DNA of 37,490 nt from Devosia equisanguinis (GTDB lineage: Bacteria > Pseudomonadota > Alphaproteobacteria > Rhizobiales > Hyphomicrobiaceae). Position 1 is the stretch's first letter, and every line of letters begins with the position of its first letter. Positions 1 to 7,811 of the stretch are shown here, one piece after another. Under the pieces are notes generated by a model. It was not told the origin of the DNA. It did not search any database and saw only the letters and a program-made list of their open reading frames with translations. The DNA lies in the NCBI GenBank assembly GCA_945862355.1, contig CAMAYR010000013.1, positions 1-37,490 of the forward strand, read 5' to 3'. Made by a program: the position numbers and the translations under genes.

Positions 1-2
1 AC

Positions 3-53
3 CGCGCCTTAGTCGACACCACCCTCGCCGCACCGTCGGTCGACTAAGGCGCG
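3..53. repeat. Hairpin repeat A, copy 1
   Basis: Two perfect 15-bp inverted arms (3-17 and 39-53, CGCGCCTTAGTCGAC and its complement) enclose a 21-nt loop. The same 51-bp unit recurs at 32478-32528 with one base changed in each arm, still paired, and with a loop that matches this one only as its reverse complement (about 17 of 21 positions). The two copies therefore lie in opposite orientation. It lies 6 nt from hairpin B and downstream of a minus-strand gene. It could act as a transcription terminator or mRNA stabiliser, but there is no T-run, so a dispersed REP-like element is the better description. Confidence 0.75.
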
Positions 54-59
54 ACGCCA

Positions 60-134
60 CTAGTGTCGTTCAGACCGCGAAATTCGGTCGACCTATGCTG
101 CGGAATAAAACGAATTTCGCGGTCACGACACTAG
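60..134. repeat. Hairpin repeat B, copy 1 (CTAGTG/CACTAG ends)
   Basis: This is a 75-bp imperfect palindrome. Positions 60-69 pair with 125-134 and 73-86 with 111-124, giving 24 paired bases, a 3-nt bulge (TCA, 70-72) and a 24-nt loop. Both ends carry CTAG. The right end supplies the TAG stop codon of the neighbouring minus-strand gene. A second 75-bp copy is at 32558-32632, with the same ends and bulge start but mostly different stem bases. The CTAG at each end could be a 4-bp target duplication of a MITE-like insertion; that is inference. Confidence 0.75.
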
Positions 135-955
135 CAGCCCTTCCACTCCGGCGTGCGCTTCTCGACGAACGCGGAGATACCCTCCTCGGCATCGCGCGCC
201 AGGAGGTTCTCGACCATCACGCGCGCGGCGAGTTCGTAGGCCTCGTCCAACGGCAGGTGGATCTGGTCATAGAAGGTGCGCTTACCGATCGCCACCGTCA
301 GCGGTGACTTCGACGCGATCTGCCGGGCGAGCCCGAGTGCCGTCTCGCGCGCCTGGCCCTTCGGCACGACACGGTTGACGAGCCCCCACGCGGCCGCCCG
401 CTCGGCGTCGATCATCTCTCCCAGCAGCAGCATCTCCATCGCACGTTTGCGCGGCACGTTGCGCGTCAGGGCCACCATGGGTGTGGAGCAGAACAGTCCG
501 ATGTTGACGCCCGGCGTACAGAAGCGGGCATCTTCCGCCGCGACGGCCAGATCGCACGTGGCGACCAGCTGGCAGCCCGCCGCCGTCGCCGTGCCTTCGA
601 CTGCCGCGATCACCGGCTTGGGGCATGCCATGATCGACTGCATCATCGCCGCGCAGGCCTGCATCGAACGCTCGAAAAAGGCGCGTCCGCCGTCGGCTTC
701 GGCGCGTTTGGCCGTGATCTCCTTGAGATCGTGTCCTGCGGAGAACGCTGGGCCACGGGCCAAAAGCACGATGGCTCCGATGTCGTCGCGCGCACCGAGC
801 CGCTCGAAGGTGAGCCTCAGCCCTTCGAGTACGTCGAGCGTCAGGCTGTTGCGTTGCGCGGCTCTGTCGAGAATGACCTCGGCGATGCCCGGCGCCGGCA
901 CCGCTTCCGCGATTCCGGCCACGCTGGCCCCCGACACTTGCGATGGATCTGGCAC
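131..955 (-). CDS. Crotonase-family enoyl-CoA hydratase-like protein
   Basis: A 274-residue protein of the crotonase superfamily, which acts on acyl-CoA thioesters in the cytoplasm. The CoA/oxyanion-hole segment is seen near residues 71-80 (FSAGHDLKEI) and the second loop at 120-131 (EGTATAAGCQLV). The two glutamates that act in classical enoyl-CoA hydratase are replaced by Gln129 and Gly149, so ordinary hydration is doubtful; the protein resembles the ECHDC3-type branch whose reaction is poorly known. The start is GTG, 11 bp after the stop of the upstream periplasmic-protein gene, so the two are probably co-transcribed. The stop codon lies inside hairpin repeat B. A later start near residue 12 is possible. 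Confidence 0.85.
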   Translation of the reverse strand: MPDPSQVSGASVAGIAEAVPAPGIAEVILDRAAQRNSLTLDVLEGLRLTFERLGARDDIGAIVLLARGPAFSAGHDLKEITAKRAEADGGRAFFERSMQACAAMMQSIMACPKPVIAAVEGTATAAGCQLVATCDLAVAAEDARFCTPGVNIGLFCSTPMVALTRNVPRKRAMEMLLLGEMIDAERAAAWGLVNRVVPKGQARETALGLARQIASKSPLTVAIGKRTFYDQIHLPLDEAYELAARVMVENLLARDAEEGISAFVEKRTPEWKGC

Positions 956-966
956 GTCGCGCCGAC

Positions 967-1569
967 CTACTTGAGGACCTCGTCGATCTGCTTTGCATAC
1001 TTCTTCACGACGTCGATGTTCGCCTTGTACTTCAAGGGCTGCATCTCCTTGAGAGCGTCGTTCATCTCCTCGAGTTGCGTCTTGCGGTCCTCGTCGGAGA
1101 GAGACTTGTCCGCCTTGATCGCCTCGATGTCCTTCTTGATGAGCTCGATCGGGTCCGAATACTCCCCCGTATCGGGGTCGATGCCGGCGAGCACCATCAT
1201 GACGTTCGTGCGGATCTCCTCGAAGTCGGCGAAATCCTTGAAGCCGTGCTTGCGCCCGATGTCGTCGAGCTCGTTCTGCAGCTTCTCGTCGATCGTGTAG
1301 CCAGCGGCCTCGAGCTCGGCCGTGATCCCGATCAGATCCTTTTGCGCGCCTATGAAACCGCTCACGTGTTTGTCGTTCAGTTGGAGCTGGCGAATCTCCG
1401 GGGCCGCGGCGGCCGGCATCTGCTGGGCGGCAACGGGCATCGCAAAGCCGATCGTCACTGTGACGACAGCTACCACCGCTGCCATCGCGAGCATCGCCCG
1501 CCGTATTCCCGCTCCGTAGGCAGTGCAGAAAGAAGCGATGGCTCCGCTTAGGCCCGCGCTAGGTGTCAT
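967..1569 (-). CDS. Hypothetical exported helical protein
   Basis: A 200-residue protein. A positively charged segment is followed by a hydrophobic stretch (about residues 25-45) ending in an Ala-X-Ala type site before QQM, which suggests Sec export to the periplasm. The mature part is rich in Lys, Glu and Asp and predicted helical (DKSLSDEDRKTQLEEM region, about 150-170). The ATG at 1569 has a strong GGAGG site 6 nt upstream; an inner ATG at 1494 would give a more usual signal peptide but has a weaker site. I recall similar uncharacterised proteins in Rhizobiales and cannot name a function. It is divergent from rplM and precedes the crotonase gene. Confidence 0.75.
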   Translation of the reverse strand: MTPSAGLSGAIASFCTAYGAGIRRAMLAMAAVVAVVTVTIGFAMPVAAQQMPAAAAPEIRQLQLNDKHVSGFIGAQKDLIGITAELEAAGYTIDEKLQNELDDIGRKHGFKDFADFEEIRTNVMMVLAGIDPDTGEYSDPIELIKKDIEAIKADKSLSDEDRKTQLEEMNDALKEMQPLKYKANIDVVKKYAKQIDEVLK

Positions 1570-1899
1570 GTCAGCCTCCAGCTTGCTCCAGACGCCCCGC
1601 CCACATGTCCCTCTGGGCTCGAAAGGTCCGTCTCGGAGATTCGGTTAACGCTATAACCAAGGCGCAACGATGTCGAAAGCTCTGCGTCTCGAGAGGTGAC
1701 AGGCCCGCCTCATTCTCACGCCTCTCCAACAATCCATCCGGCGGGACAATACGATCGCACGAGCTGCACGTTCTACGAAATGCTACGTATCAACGTGGCT
1801 GTGAACCACCTTCGACCGGCAGCGATGTGCATGCCGACAAGCGTTGTGTCGCATCTGCCGAATATCGGTCCGGCTCGAAGCGGCGTGACGGCGAACCGC

Positions 1900-1941
1900 T
1901 TAAGGTATCTTGCTACCACATTAAGGTATTATGATACCACT
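1900..1941. promoter_or_regulatory. Tandem 21-bp operator-like repeat upstream of rplM
   Basis: Two direct 21-bp units (1900-1920 and 1921-1941) begin TTAAGGTAT and end TACCAC plus one base; 17 of 21 positions agree. Each contains a dyad; the second is GGTAT-TATG-ATACC. A spacing of two helical turns would place two bound dimers on the same DNA face. They lie about 40-80 bp upstream of the candidate rplM -35 box. The binding protein is unknown. Confidence 0.5.
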
Positions 1942-1980
1942 AAATGCAAAGCATTGAAATATCTAGATTTATCAGTACGC

Positions 1981-2009
1981 CTTGACTTGATGGGTGATGG
2001 AAGCTAGAC
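1981..2009 (+). promoter_or_regulatory. Probable rplM-rpsI promoter
   Basis: CTTGAC at 1981-1986 matches the alphaproteobacterial -35 box. After a 17-nt spacer, CTAGAC at 2004-2009 is an acceptable -10. The start of transcription would be near 2016, leaving a leader of about 50 nt before rplM. Confidence 0.45.
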
Positions 2010-2067
2010 ACCCGCATCCAACCAGCGCGGTCGGCTCGGCTGCGCCATTCCCAAGGATAAGCAAGCT

Positions 2068-2529
2068 ATGGGTACCTACGTCGCCAAGCCTGGCGAGGTG
2101 GAGAAGAAATGGGTCGTGATCGACGGCGAAGGCCTCGTCGTGGGCCGCCTCGCCTCCATCATCGCCGTGCGCCTCAAGGGCAAGCACAAGCCCATCTACA
2201 CACCTCACGTCGATTGCGGCGACAATGTCATCGTCGTCAATGCCGACAAGGTGGTCTTTACCGGCAAGAAGTTCACCGACAAGGAATACTATCGCCACAC
2301 GGGCTATCCCGGCGGCCTCAAGACACGCACGCCGCGCATGATTATCGAAGGCCGGTTCCCCGAGCGCGTGCTCGAGCTTGCGGTGGAGCGAATGCTGCGG
2401 CGCGGTCCTCTCCAGCGCCAGTTGATGCGCAATCTCAAGATTTACAAGGGCGCGAGCCATCCCCACGGCGCCCAGAATCCGGCAGCGCTCGACGTTGCCA
2501 AGATGAATCGCAAGAATGTGAGGGCCTGA
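2068..2529 (+). CDS. rplM: 50S ribosomal protein L13
   Basis: A 153-residue L13, an early-assembling protein of the large ribosomal subunit that binds 23S rRNA. Diagnostic segments are GLVVGRLAS near residues 22-30, [10 protein letters not shown] near 45-54, [10 protein letters not shown] near 74-83 and the C-terminal NRKNV. Length is normal for alphaproteobacteria. The ATG follows AAGGATAAG. The stop lies 5 nt before the rpsI start, the standard L13-S9 operon. Confidence 0.97.
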   Translation: MGTYVAKPGEVEKKWVVIDGEGLVVGRLASIIAVRLKGKHKPIYTPHVDCGDNVIVVNADKVVFTGKKFTDKEYYRHTGYPGGLKTRTPRMIIEGRFPERVLELAVERMLRRGPLQRQLMRNLKIYKGASHPHGAQNPAALDVAKMNRKNVRA

Positions 2530-2534
2530 GCATC

Positions 2535-3029
2535 ATGGCCGAAGAGAACAAGTCCCTGGAGAGCCTGGGCTCGCTTACCGGCCAGGGCTCTGCCCCTGTC
2601 GAGGCGGCTGCCGCACCGGTCTATGTCCAGAAGCTCGACAAGTATGGCCGCGCCTACGCCACCGGCAAGCGCAAGAACGCCATCGCCCGCGTCTGGATCA
2701 AGCCCGGCCACGGCAAGATAACTGTCAACGACAAGGACTTCTCCGCTTACTTCGCGCGGCCGGTCCTTCAGATGCTGCTCAAGCAGCCGCTGAACACGGC
2801 GAATCGGCTCGACCAGTACGACATCAACGCGACCGTTGTCGGTGGCGGCCTGTCCGGCCAGGCCGGCGCGGTCCGGCACGGCATCTCCAAAGCGCTGACC
2901 TACTTCGAGCCCGACCTGCGTGGCGCGCTCAAGAAGGGCGGCTTCCTCACCCGCGACAGCCGCGTGGTCGAGCGCAAGAAGTACGGCCGCGTCAAGGCAC
3001 GCCGCAGCTTCCAGTTCTCCAAGCGCTGA
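2535..3029 (+). CDS. rpsI: 30S ribosomal protein S9
   Basis: A 164-residue S9 of the small subunit head, whose C-terminal tail reaches the P-site tRNA. The core begins near residue 36 with [18 protein letters not shown], and the protein ends in the basic tail RRSFQFSKR with the terminal Lys-Arg typical of S9. The first 30 or so residues are an Ala/Glu-rich extension common in alphaproteobacteria. The start was set at the ATG 5 nt after the rplM stop, with GAGGG inside the rplM 3' end as ribosome binding site; the same frame stays open further upstream through rplM but is not coding there. Confidence 0.97.
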   Translation: MAEENKSLESLGSLTGQGSAPVEAAAAPVYVQKLDKYGRAYATGKRKNAIARVWIKPGHGKITVNDKDFSAYFARPVLQMLLKQPLNTANRLDQYDINATVVGGGLSGQAGAVRHGISKALTYFEPDLRGALKKGGFLTRDSRVVERKKYGRVKARRSFQFSKR

Positions 3030-3066
3030 CGCCTCGTCGGTTTTGCTGCATGCGCTGCACTATCGA

Positions 3067-3091
3067 GCCCGCTGCGGTCCCCGCAGCGGGC
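3067..3091 (+). terminator. Rho-independent terminator after rpsI
   Basis: A perfect 11-bp stem, GCCCGCTGCGG (3067-3077) with CCGCAGCGGGC (3081-3091), has a 3-nt loop and is followed by TTCGTCTT. It ends the rplM-rpsI operon. It sits 13 bp from the end of the convergent solute-binding-protein gene and may serve both directions. Confidence 0.8.
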
Positions 3092-3104
3092 TTCGTCTTG
3101 CTCG

Positions 3105-4109
3105 TCACTGCGGCGTGATGCCTGCCGTCTTCGCATGGGCATGCCACACCGGCACGTCGTCGGCCACGAAGTTCGCGAACGGACCGCTCGGCATGTAGAA
3201 CAGCTCGGTCCCCATCAACCCGATTTTGCGCGCGATCTCGGGATTCTTGAGGATCTTTTCGACTGCATCGGAAAGTTGCTTGACGGTAGCGGGTTGCAGC
3301 TTCGCGGGCCCGAACAGGGCGGTCCACGGCGCCACCTCGAAGTCCTTGATGACTGTCTCGTGGAACGTGGGCACTTTGGGCATCAGCGGACTGCGCTCGC
3401 GCATCACAGCGGCGAGCGGGATGATTTTGCCGGCTTCGACCTGCGGAACGCCCGTGAGGAAGTCGGGAACCATCAATTGGATGTTGTTGGTGATGAGATC
3501 CTGCAGCGCGGGTGGATTGGACTTGTAGGCCACGCGGGCCATGTCGATGCCGAGCTTTACCTTGACGGTCTCGCAGGTGATGTGTCCGGTGCTGTTGCCA
3601 TGCCCGCACGCAAGCTTTGCAGGATTGGCCTTGGCGAACTTGACGAACTCCTGGATCGTCTTGAACGGCTGGCTGGGATTGGTCGCCAGGACCGAAGGAT
3701 ACTTCCCGATCCGCACGATCGGTGTGAAATCCTTGAGCGGATCATAGGGCACATTCTTGAACAGTGCGCGCACGGCAGAATGCGTCGTGTTTCCACCCAT
3801 GAGCAACGTATAGCCGTCAGGCTCCGCCTTGGCGACGGCGCTTGCGCCGAGCATGCCGCCTGCGCCCGCACGGTTCTCGACGAGGAAAGGTTGGCCGAAA
3901 GTCGCCTGTAGTCGGTCGGCGATCAGCCGGCCCATGGCGTCCGTCACGGATCCAGCGCCGAATGGCACGACCAGCGTGACGCGGCGAGATGGCCACTTGT
4001 CTTGTGCCGCGGCTATTGGCGCGGTTGCTGCCATCACGGCTGCCGCTCCCGCCACCACCAACGCGGCGTGCCGCACCATTCTACCGCCCTTGTGCATGCT
4101 TGCTTTCAT
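3105..4109 (-). CDS. Bug/TctC-family tripartite tricarboxylate transporter substrate-binding protein
   Basis: A 334-residue periplasmic binding protein of the Bug (TctC) family, which delivers carboxylates to TctAB-type permeases. A signal peptide ends at IAAAQ (about residues 32-36), followed by the family start WPSRRVTLVVPFGAGS. Other signatures are ENRAGAGGMLGA, the GYTLLMGG segment and PYDPLKDFTPI. The chosen ATG at 4109 has GGAGGAAGG just upstream; longer in-frame starts lack a binding site and would bury the signal peptide. No TctA/TctB genes are in the window, as is usual for the many orphan Bug proteins. The ligand cannot be read from the sequence. Confidence 0.93.
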   Translation of the reverse strand: MKASMHKGGRMVRHAALVVAGAAAVMAATAPIAAAQDKWPSRRVTLVVPFGAGSVTDAMGRLIADRLQATFGQPFLVENRAGAGGMLGASAVAKAEPDGYTLLMGGNTTHSAVRALFKNVPYDPLKDFTPIVRIGKYPSVLATNPSQPFKTIQEFVKFAKANPAKLACGHGNSTGHITCETVKVKLGIDMARVAYKSNPPALQDLITNNIQLMVPDFLTGVPQVEAGKIIPLAAVMRERSPLMPKVPTFHETVIKDFEVAPWTALFGPAKLQPATVKQLSDAVEKILKNPEIARKIGLMGTELFYMPSGPFANFVADDVPVWHAHAKTAGITPQ

Positions 4110-4172
4110 GAGCCTTCCTCCGATGTTGTGAACGGGGCCGCTGTTATGGTGCTGGCTCCTCGCGCAGATCCG

Positions 4173-4201
4173 ATAGTGAAGCGTCATTGTGTTGCGGGCA
4201 A
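4173..4201 (-). promoter_or_regulatory. Candidate promoter of the Bug-protein gene
   Basis: Read on the minus strand, TTGCCC (4196-4201), 17 nt, then CACTAT (4173-4178). The spacing is right, but both boxes are only fair matches. Confidence 0.28.
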
Positions 4202-4408
4202 GGTTTTTGGCTGGCGGCGCGGGCGCTCTTGCTTGCCTCGACATCTCCGCGCTGGTCTCCTAGCTCCAATCCTCGACGTCACGACCGCTCGGGCTCCGAT
4301 CGGGGCGGGCCATGACGAGTGATGAGCTGAGAATGCCGAGATGGCAGAGCTGTCGGGGCCAGCAAGAGCGCCCAAGTGTCCAGAATGGAAGTGGTCTGAA
4401 TACCAGAA

Positions 4409-4435
4409 GGGCCGGTCCCGCCAGAGGACCGGCCC
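4409..4435 (-). terminator. Probable terminator after the NYN/LOTUS gene
   Basis: A perfect 10-bp stem, GGGCCGGTCC (4409-4418) with GGACCGGCCC (4426-4435), has a 7-nt loop and lies 32 bp past the NYN gene stop. The tail on the minus strand is only moderately T-rich (TTCTGGTATT). Confidence 0.6.
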
Positions 4436-4466
4436 ATTCAATGGATCGACTTCGCGACGCGGCGCC

Positions 4467-6233
4467 TTAGCCCCGCAGTCGTGTCCGCAGGATCTTGGGG
4501 AACTGCTCCTCGGTCTCGTCGAGCGCGTATTCAGGTGCGGCCGCGGCGGTCTGCATGGCCGGCGTGCTTTGCGATGCCTGACGCGCAGGCATCTGTGCCC
4601 CCATCGCCGCACTTGGAGCCTGCACGCGCACCGACTGAGGCGCGATCTGCTGCGCACCGCCTGCGAACCAGGCATCGATCAGGTCGAGCTCGTCGCTCGA
4701 CAGGTTGAGCCCCTGGCTGCGGCAACGCGCGACGACGAAGTTGCGGAAGCGACCGGCGAACAGCTTGGCCGACGTACCCTGTTCGAACCACGGATCGGCC
4801 TCGCTGATCACCTCCATGACGAAGCGAATATCGTCGCGAGAGACGTTGAGGCCGGCCTGCTGTGCTCGGGCATGGATGCTGGCCAGCGTCTGGCTACCCT
4901 GCAGACCGTTTTCTCCCAGCTCGCCCGCGATGGCATCGAACAGGGCGCGGTAGTCGGGCGGCGACAGCGGCGGCGCCTGGCACGCGTCGTGGATGCGGGC
5001 GATCGACGCCTGGATAGCGGCCGTCATGTCCGACTGACGCTGCTCCGGCGGCGGTTGCTGAGCGGGCTTCTGCGTCGCTTGCATCGCGGCCGGACGCTGC
5101 TGTTGTTGCTGCGGGATGCCCATGACGGGGGCCGACGCAGGCCCCGCCTCGCGGATCTCGGGAGGCGCCATGTAGCGCCCCGTCTCGATCGGCGCGCGCA
5201 CGACCGGAGCATTCTCCAATGGCGCACGCGGCTCCAGCATCGGCATCGGGCGTTCGGCGGGAGCAGCGATCGCGCGCGCAGCTTCGTAGGCGAGATAAGG
5301 CGGCTGCTCGGTGAGACGGATTTCCGCCGGCAGATGCCGCCGCAGCAACTCAAGGAAGCTCGACGAGCCCGCCCAGTTCGTCCCGATCGTGCGGTCGTGA
5401 CCGAGCGCACGCGTCGTCCGTTCGGCCAGCGCCTCGAGCGGCACGGGGCTGCCTGCCGCCCTGACTGCCACGACCACCGCAGCTATGATCTCTGCCCGGA
5501 TTCGCTCGATCACTTGCGGGGCTGGCTGGGCGACGAGCATCGATGCCGTCGGCGCTGCGGGAGCTGCCTTGCCAGCCGGCGCCGTAGAGACAGCGACAGC
5601 AGGCGCGGATGCAGCCGCCGCAATCTTCTGGCCGTCGCTGGCGAGCTTGCCCTCGAGCAGGATCGACATCAGCGTCGTCTCGCGGATCTCGCCGTCGCAA
5701 AGCGATGTGTAAGCTGCCGCCGTGTAGTCGTTGGCGAAGATCGCGGTCCGTCGGTTGTGCGCGCGCAGGCGGTGCATCAGCGGCGTGAAATCGGCATCGC
5801 CGGACAGGATGATGAACTCGTCGAACTTCGTATTATGCTCGAGGAAATCGTTGGCATCGATCACCATCTTGATGTCGGACGAGTTCTTGAGCTGCGCTGT
5901 GAGCGGCGGGCAGTCGATCACCTCGAAGCCGGCGCGCAGGAAATGGTGGCGCACGAACGGGAACGAGGTCATGTCGGTGGAGTTGTCGTGCGGATTGCGC
6001 CGCGGCACGGGGTTGCCGTAGCAGCGGTTGACGACGATACGCCGTGGCCGGCCGGATGCCGCCAGGTTCGTCGCCGTGATGAGGCGCCCGCTCTCGACCT
6101 CCTTGATCCAGGAGACGGCATCCTTGGCGAAGCGCTTGGCCGCCTCCTCGCTGCGCTTCTTGAGCGACAGATAGATATTGTCGTAATCGACAAAAAGGGC
6201 CGTCAGAATGGGCTCTTTCGCGTCCTGCGTCAT
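4467..6233 (-). CDS. NYN domain protein with LOTUS/OST-HTH domain
   Basis: A 588-residue protein. Residues 10-190 form a NYN (PIN-like, LabA/DUF88) domain with the acidic residues of a metal-dependent RNase fold: FVDYDN (Asp16, Asp18), SSDIKMVIDA (Asp120) and LSGDADF (Asp146, Asp148). Residues about 243-317 look like an OST-HTH/LOTUS domain, an RNA-binding winged helix often fused to NYN. A Pro/Gln/Ala-rich linker with runs of Gln follows, then a helical C-terminal part (about 430-560). It is probably a cytoplasmic RNA-processing enzyme; the target is unknown. The ATG at 6233 directly precedes the conserved domain. Upstream in-frame sequence does not resemble family members. Confidence 0.88.
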   Translation of the reverse strand: MTQDAKEPILTALFVDYDNIYLSLKKRSEEAAKRFAKDAVSWIKEVESGRLITATNLAASGRPRRIVVNRCYGNPVPRRNPHDNSTDMTSFPFVRHHFLRAGFEVIDCPPLTAQLKNSSDIKMVIDANDFLEHNTKFDEFIILSGDADFTPLMHRLRAHNRRTAIFANDYTAAAYTSLCDGEIRETTLMSILLEGKLASDGQKIAAAASAPAVAVSTAPAGKAAPAAPTASMLVAQPAPQVIERIRAEIIAAVVVAVRAAGSPVPLEALAERTTRALGHDRTIGTNWAGSSSFLELLRRHLPAEIRLTEQPPYLAYEAARAIAAPAERPMPMLEPRAPLENAPVVRAPIETGRYMAPPEIREAGPASAPVMGIPQQQQQRPAAMQATQKPAQQPPPEQRQSDMTAAIQASIARIHDACQAPPLSPPDYRALFDAIAGELGENGLQGSQTLASIHARAQQAGLNVSRDDIRFVMEVISEADPWFEQGTSAKLFAGRFRNFVVARCRSQGLNLSSDELDLIDAWFAGGAQQIAPQSVRVQAPSAAMGAQMPARQASQSTPAMQTAAAAPEYALDETEEQFPKILRTRLRG

Positions 6234-6416
6234 GTGTGCCTGTTCCCCGCGCTCGCCGACGAATCGGAATTCCATTTGGCAGACCGTTTTCCGAGTCGGG
6301 GTCCGGCAGCAAGAGCGGTGACGACACGATGATGGAAGGCGTTGCGAAAAACGCGGTTTTATTGGCGTTTCGAAGCGAGTGTGTCGCAACTTACCCGTGG
6401 AAAACCACGGCCGTCA

Positions 6417-6887
6417 TTACGGCTCGAACCCCGGCGACGCCATCTCGAAGCCGGAGAACTCGAAGCCGGGCGCCACGGTGCAGCCAACGAGTGTATAGCC
6501 ACCGAGTGGGAGAGCGCTCTGCCAGTGCCCGGCAGGAACGACGATTTGGGGTCGCTCGCCGCCAGCGAGATCGCATCCGAGCACGTGTTCCCGCGCCGGC
6601 CCTTCCGCGCCGTCAGCCTTGATGCACAGCAGCAGGGGCGCGCCCATGTGCCAGTGCCAAACCTCAGCGGCGTCGACGCGATGCCAGTGGGAGCGTTCGC
6701 CTTCGCGCAGCAGATAGTAGATGGCTGTCGAGGCGGCACGCCCCGAGGCCAGCTTCTGCGTATCGCGAAACGTCTCGCAGAAGTGGCCGCCTTCGGGATG
6801 CGGCGCGAGGCCCAGCAGGCGGATCAAGTCGTCGGCGCTCGTCTCGCGCGTCGGCCGCGCCCGATCTGTCTGTTCTCCAGCCGCCAT
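6417..6887 (-). CDS. DUF985 (cupin_5) family protein
   Basis: A 156-residue single-domain cupin of the DUF985 family. Key segments are LGLAPHPEGGHFCETFRD (about 27-44), IYYLLREGERSHWHRVDAAE and WHWHMGAPL, which carry the clustered histidines, then GCTVAPGFEFSGFE near the end. The reaction is unknown. The ATG lies 4 nt after the gloB stop, so the two genes form an operon and the pair is recurrent in Rhizobiales. Longer in-frame starts would run back into gloB in another frame and are not coding. Confidence 0.88.
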   Translation of the reverse strand: MAAGEQTDRARPTRETSADDLIRLLGLAPHPEGGHFCETFRDTQKLASGRAASTAIYYLLREGERSHWHRVDAAEVWHWHMGAPLLLCIKADGAEGPAREHVLGCDLAGGERPQIVVPAGHWQSALPLGGYTLVGCTVAPGFEFSGFEMASPGFEP

Positions 6888-6891
6888 TCGA

Positions 6892-7674
6892 TCAGCTCTT
6901 GTTCTTGCGCTCGCGCACCTCGCCGAACACTTGCCAGTCCGCCGCTGTCTCCATGCCGAGCCGCTTGCGGATCGCCAAGCTTTGCGCACGCAGGAAAGGA
7001 TTGGTGGCAAGCTCCACATCGATGCGGGTCGGCAGCGTCGTCTCCCCGCGGCCGCGCTTGGCCTCGACCTCTTTCACGCGCGCCTGCAGCGCCTCGTTCT
7101 CCGGCTCGATCGTCAGCGCGAATTTGGCATTCGCCTGCGTGTACTCGTGGCCGCAATAGACGACAGTCTCCGGCGGCAGCTTCATGAGCTTCTCCAGCGA
7201 CCGCCACATCTGCTCCATGTTGCCTTCGATCACGCGCCCGCAGCCCATCGCGAACAGCGTATCTCCCGCGAATGCGACGTCGGCGGAAGGTATCCAGTAG
7301 GTGATGTGCCCCTTGGTGTGGCCCGGCGTATCGAGCACCCGCACCTCCAGGCTGCCGAGCATGAACGTGTCGCCCTCGCCCACCGCCTTGTCGATGCCGG
7401 GCACCAGGTCTGCCTCGCCCTTCGGACCGATGATCATGCAACCCGTGGCCGACTTGAGCGGCAGGTTGCCATCGGTATGGTCGCCGTGCCGGTGCGTCGT
7501 CAGGATGTGGGTCAGCTTCCAGCCCTTGGCGGCGAGTGCTGCGGCCACCTCGTCGCCGTTTGGCGCGTCGATGGCGGCCACGACACCGCTGGTCGGATCG
7601 CGCACGAGCACGCCGTAGTTGTCCTTCAGGCAGGGGAATTGGTGGATCTCGGGCTTTGCCGCAACTCCGGCCAT
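6892..7674 (-). CDS. gloB: Hydroxyacylglutathione hydrolase (glyoxalase II)
   Basis: A 260-residue metallo-beta-lactamase-fold enzyme that hydrolyses S-D-lactoylglutathione to D-lactate and glutathione, the second step of methylglyoxal detoxification in the cytoplasm. The binuclear metal motif THRHGDH is at residues 60-66, with further ligands in DTPGHTKGH (His), FAGDTLF (Asp) and YCGHEYT (His). GCGRVIEG and the C-terminal NPFLR are typical of glyoxalase II and separate it from other hydrolases of the fold. AAGGAG lies 5 nt before the ATG. It is divergent from a methyltransferase gene 137 bp away and is followed by the DUF985 cupin. Confidence 0.95.
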   Translation of the reverse strand: MAGVAAKPEIHQFPCLKDNYGVLVRDPTSGVVAAIDAPNGDEVAAALAAKGWKLTHILTTHRHGDHTDGNLPLKSATGCMIIGPKGEADLVPGIDKAVGEGDTFMLGSLEVRVLDTPGHTKGHITYWIPSADVAFAGDTLFAMGCGRVIEGNMEQMWRSLEKLMKLPPETVVYCGHEYTQANAKFALTIEPENEALQARVKEVEAKRGRGETTLPTRIDVELATNPFLRAQSLAIRKRLGMETAADWQVFGEVRERKNKS

Positions 7675-7811
7675 GACGCGCTCCTTCTGGGTGTTCGAAG
7701 TTGCAAGTCTATCACTCGCAGTGCCTCAGGCAAACGACGGGCATGTATCCGGTCGCGGCAATGACTATATGCTAAAGCGACGACAGAGCCGAACGTTGCG
7801 CCGGGTCACGC

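Larger units (their letters stand above)
1570..2067. other. Intergenic region between divergent genes
   Basis: This stretch lies between the exported-protein gene and rplM. The first 320 bases have no recognisable gene. Positions 1900-1980 are clearly AT-richer than the surroundings and hold a tandem 21-bp repeat, followed by the probable rplM promoter. Short open frames here have no recognisable product. Confidence 0.6.
4110..4466. other. Intergenic region between two minus-strand genes
   Basis: This region lies upstream of the Bug-protein gene and downstream of the NYN gene. It holds the candidate promoter at 4173-4201 and the terminator at 4409-4435. I see no gene in the remainder. Confidence 0.55.

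Noticed and set aside
1563-1934. 123-codon plus-strand frame in the gap before rplM
   Set aside because: It has no binding site, no recognisable domain, and overlaps the start of a supported minus-strand gene.
4462-4470. GCGCCTTAG next to the NYN stop, matching part of a hairpin A arm
   Set aside because: Only nine bases, with no complementary arm nearby and no loop similarity; probably chance.
4341-6332. A 663-codon plus-strand frame opposite the NYN/LOTUS gene
   Set aside because: It is very Arg-rich with no domain, and the opposite strand carries a recognisable protein; high GC creates long antisense frames.
6395-6410. CCGTGG-AAAA-CCACGG hairpin after the DUF985 gene as a terminator
   Set aside because: The stem is only 6 bp and the minus-strand tail is not T-rich, so I did not call it.
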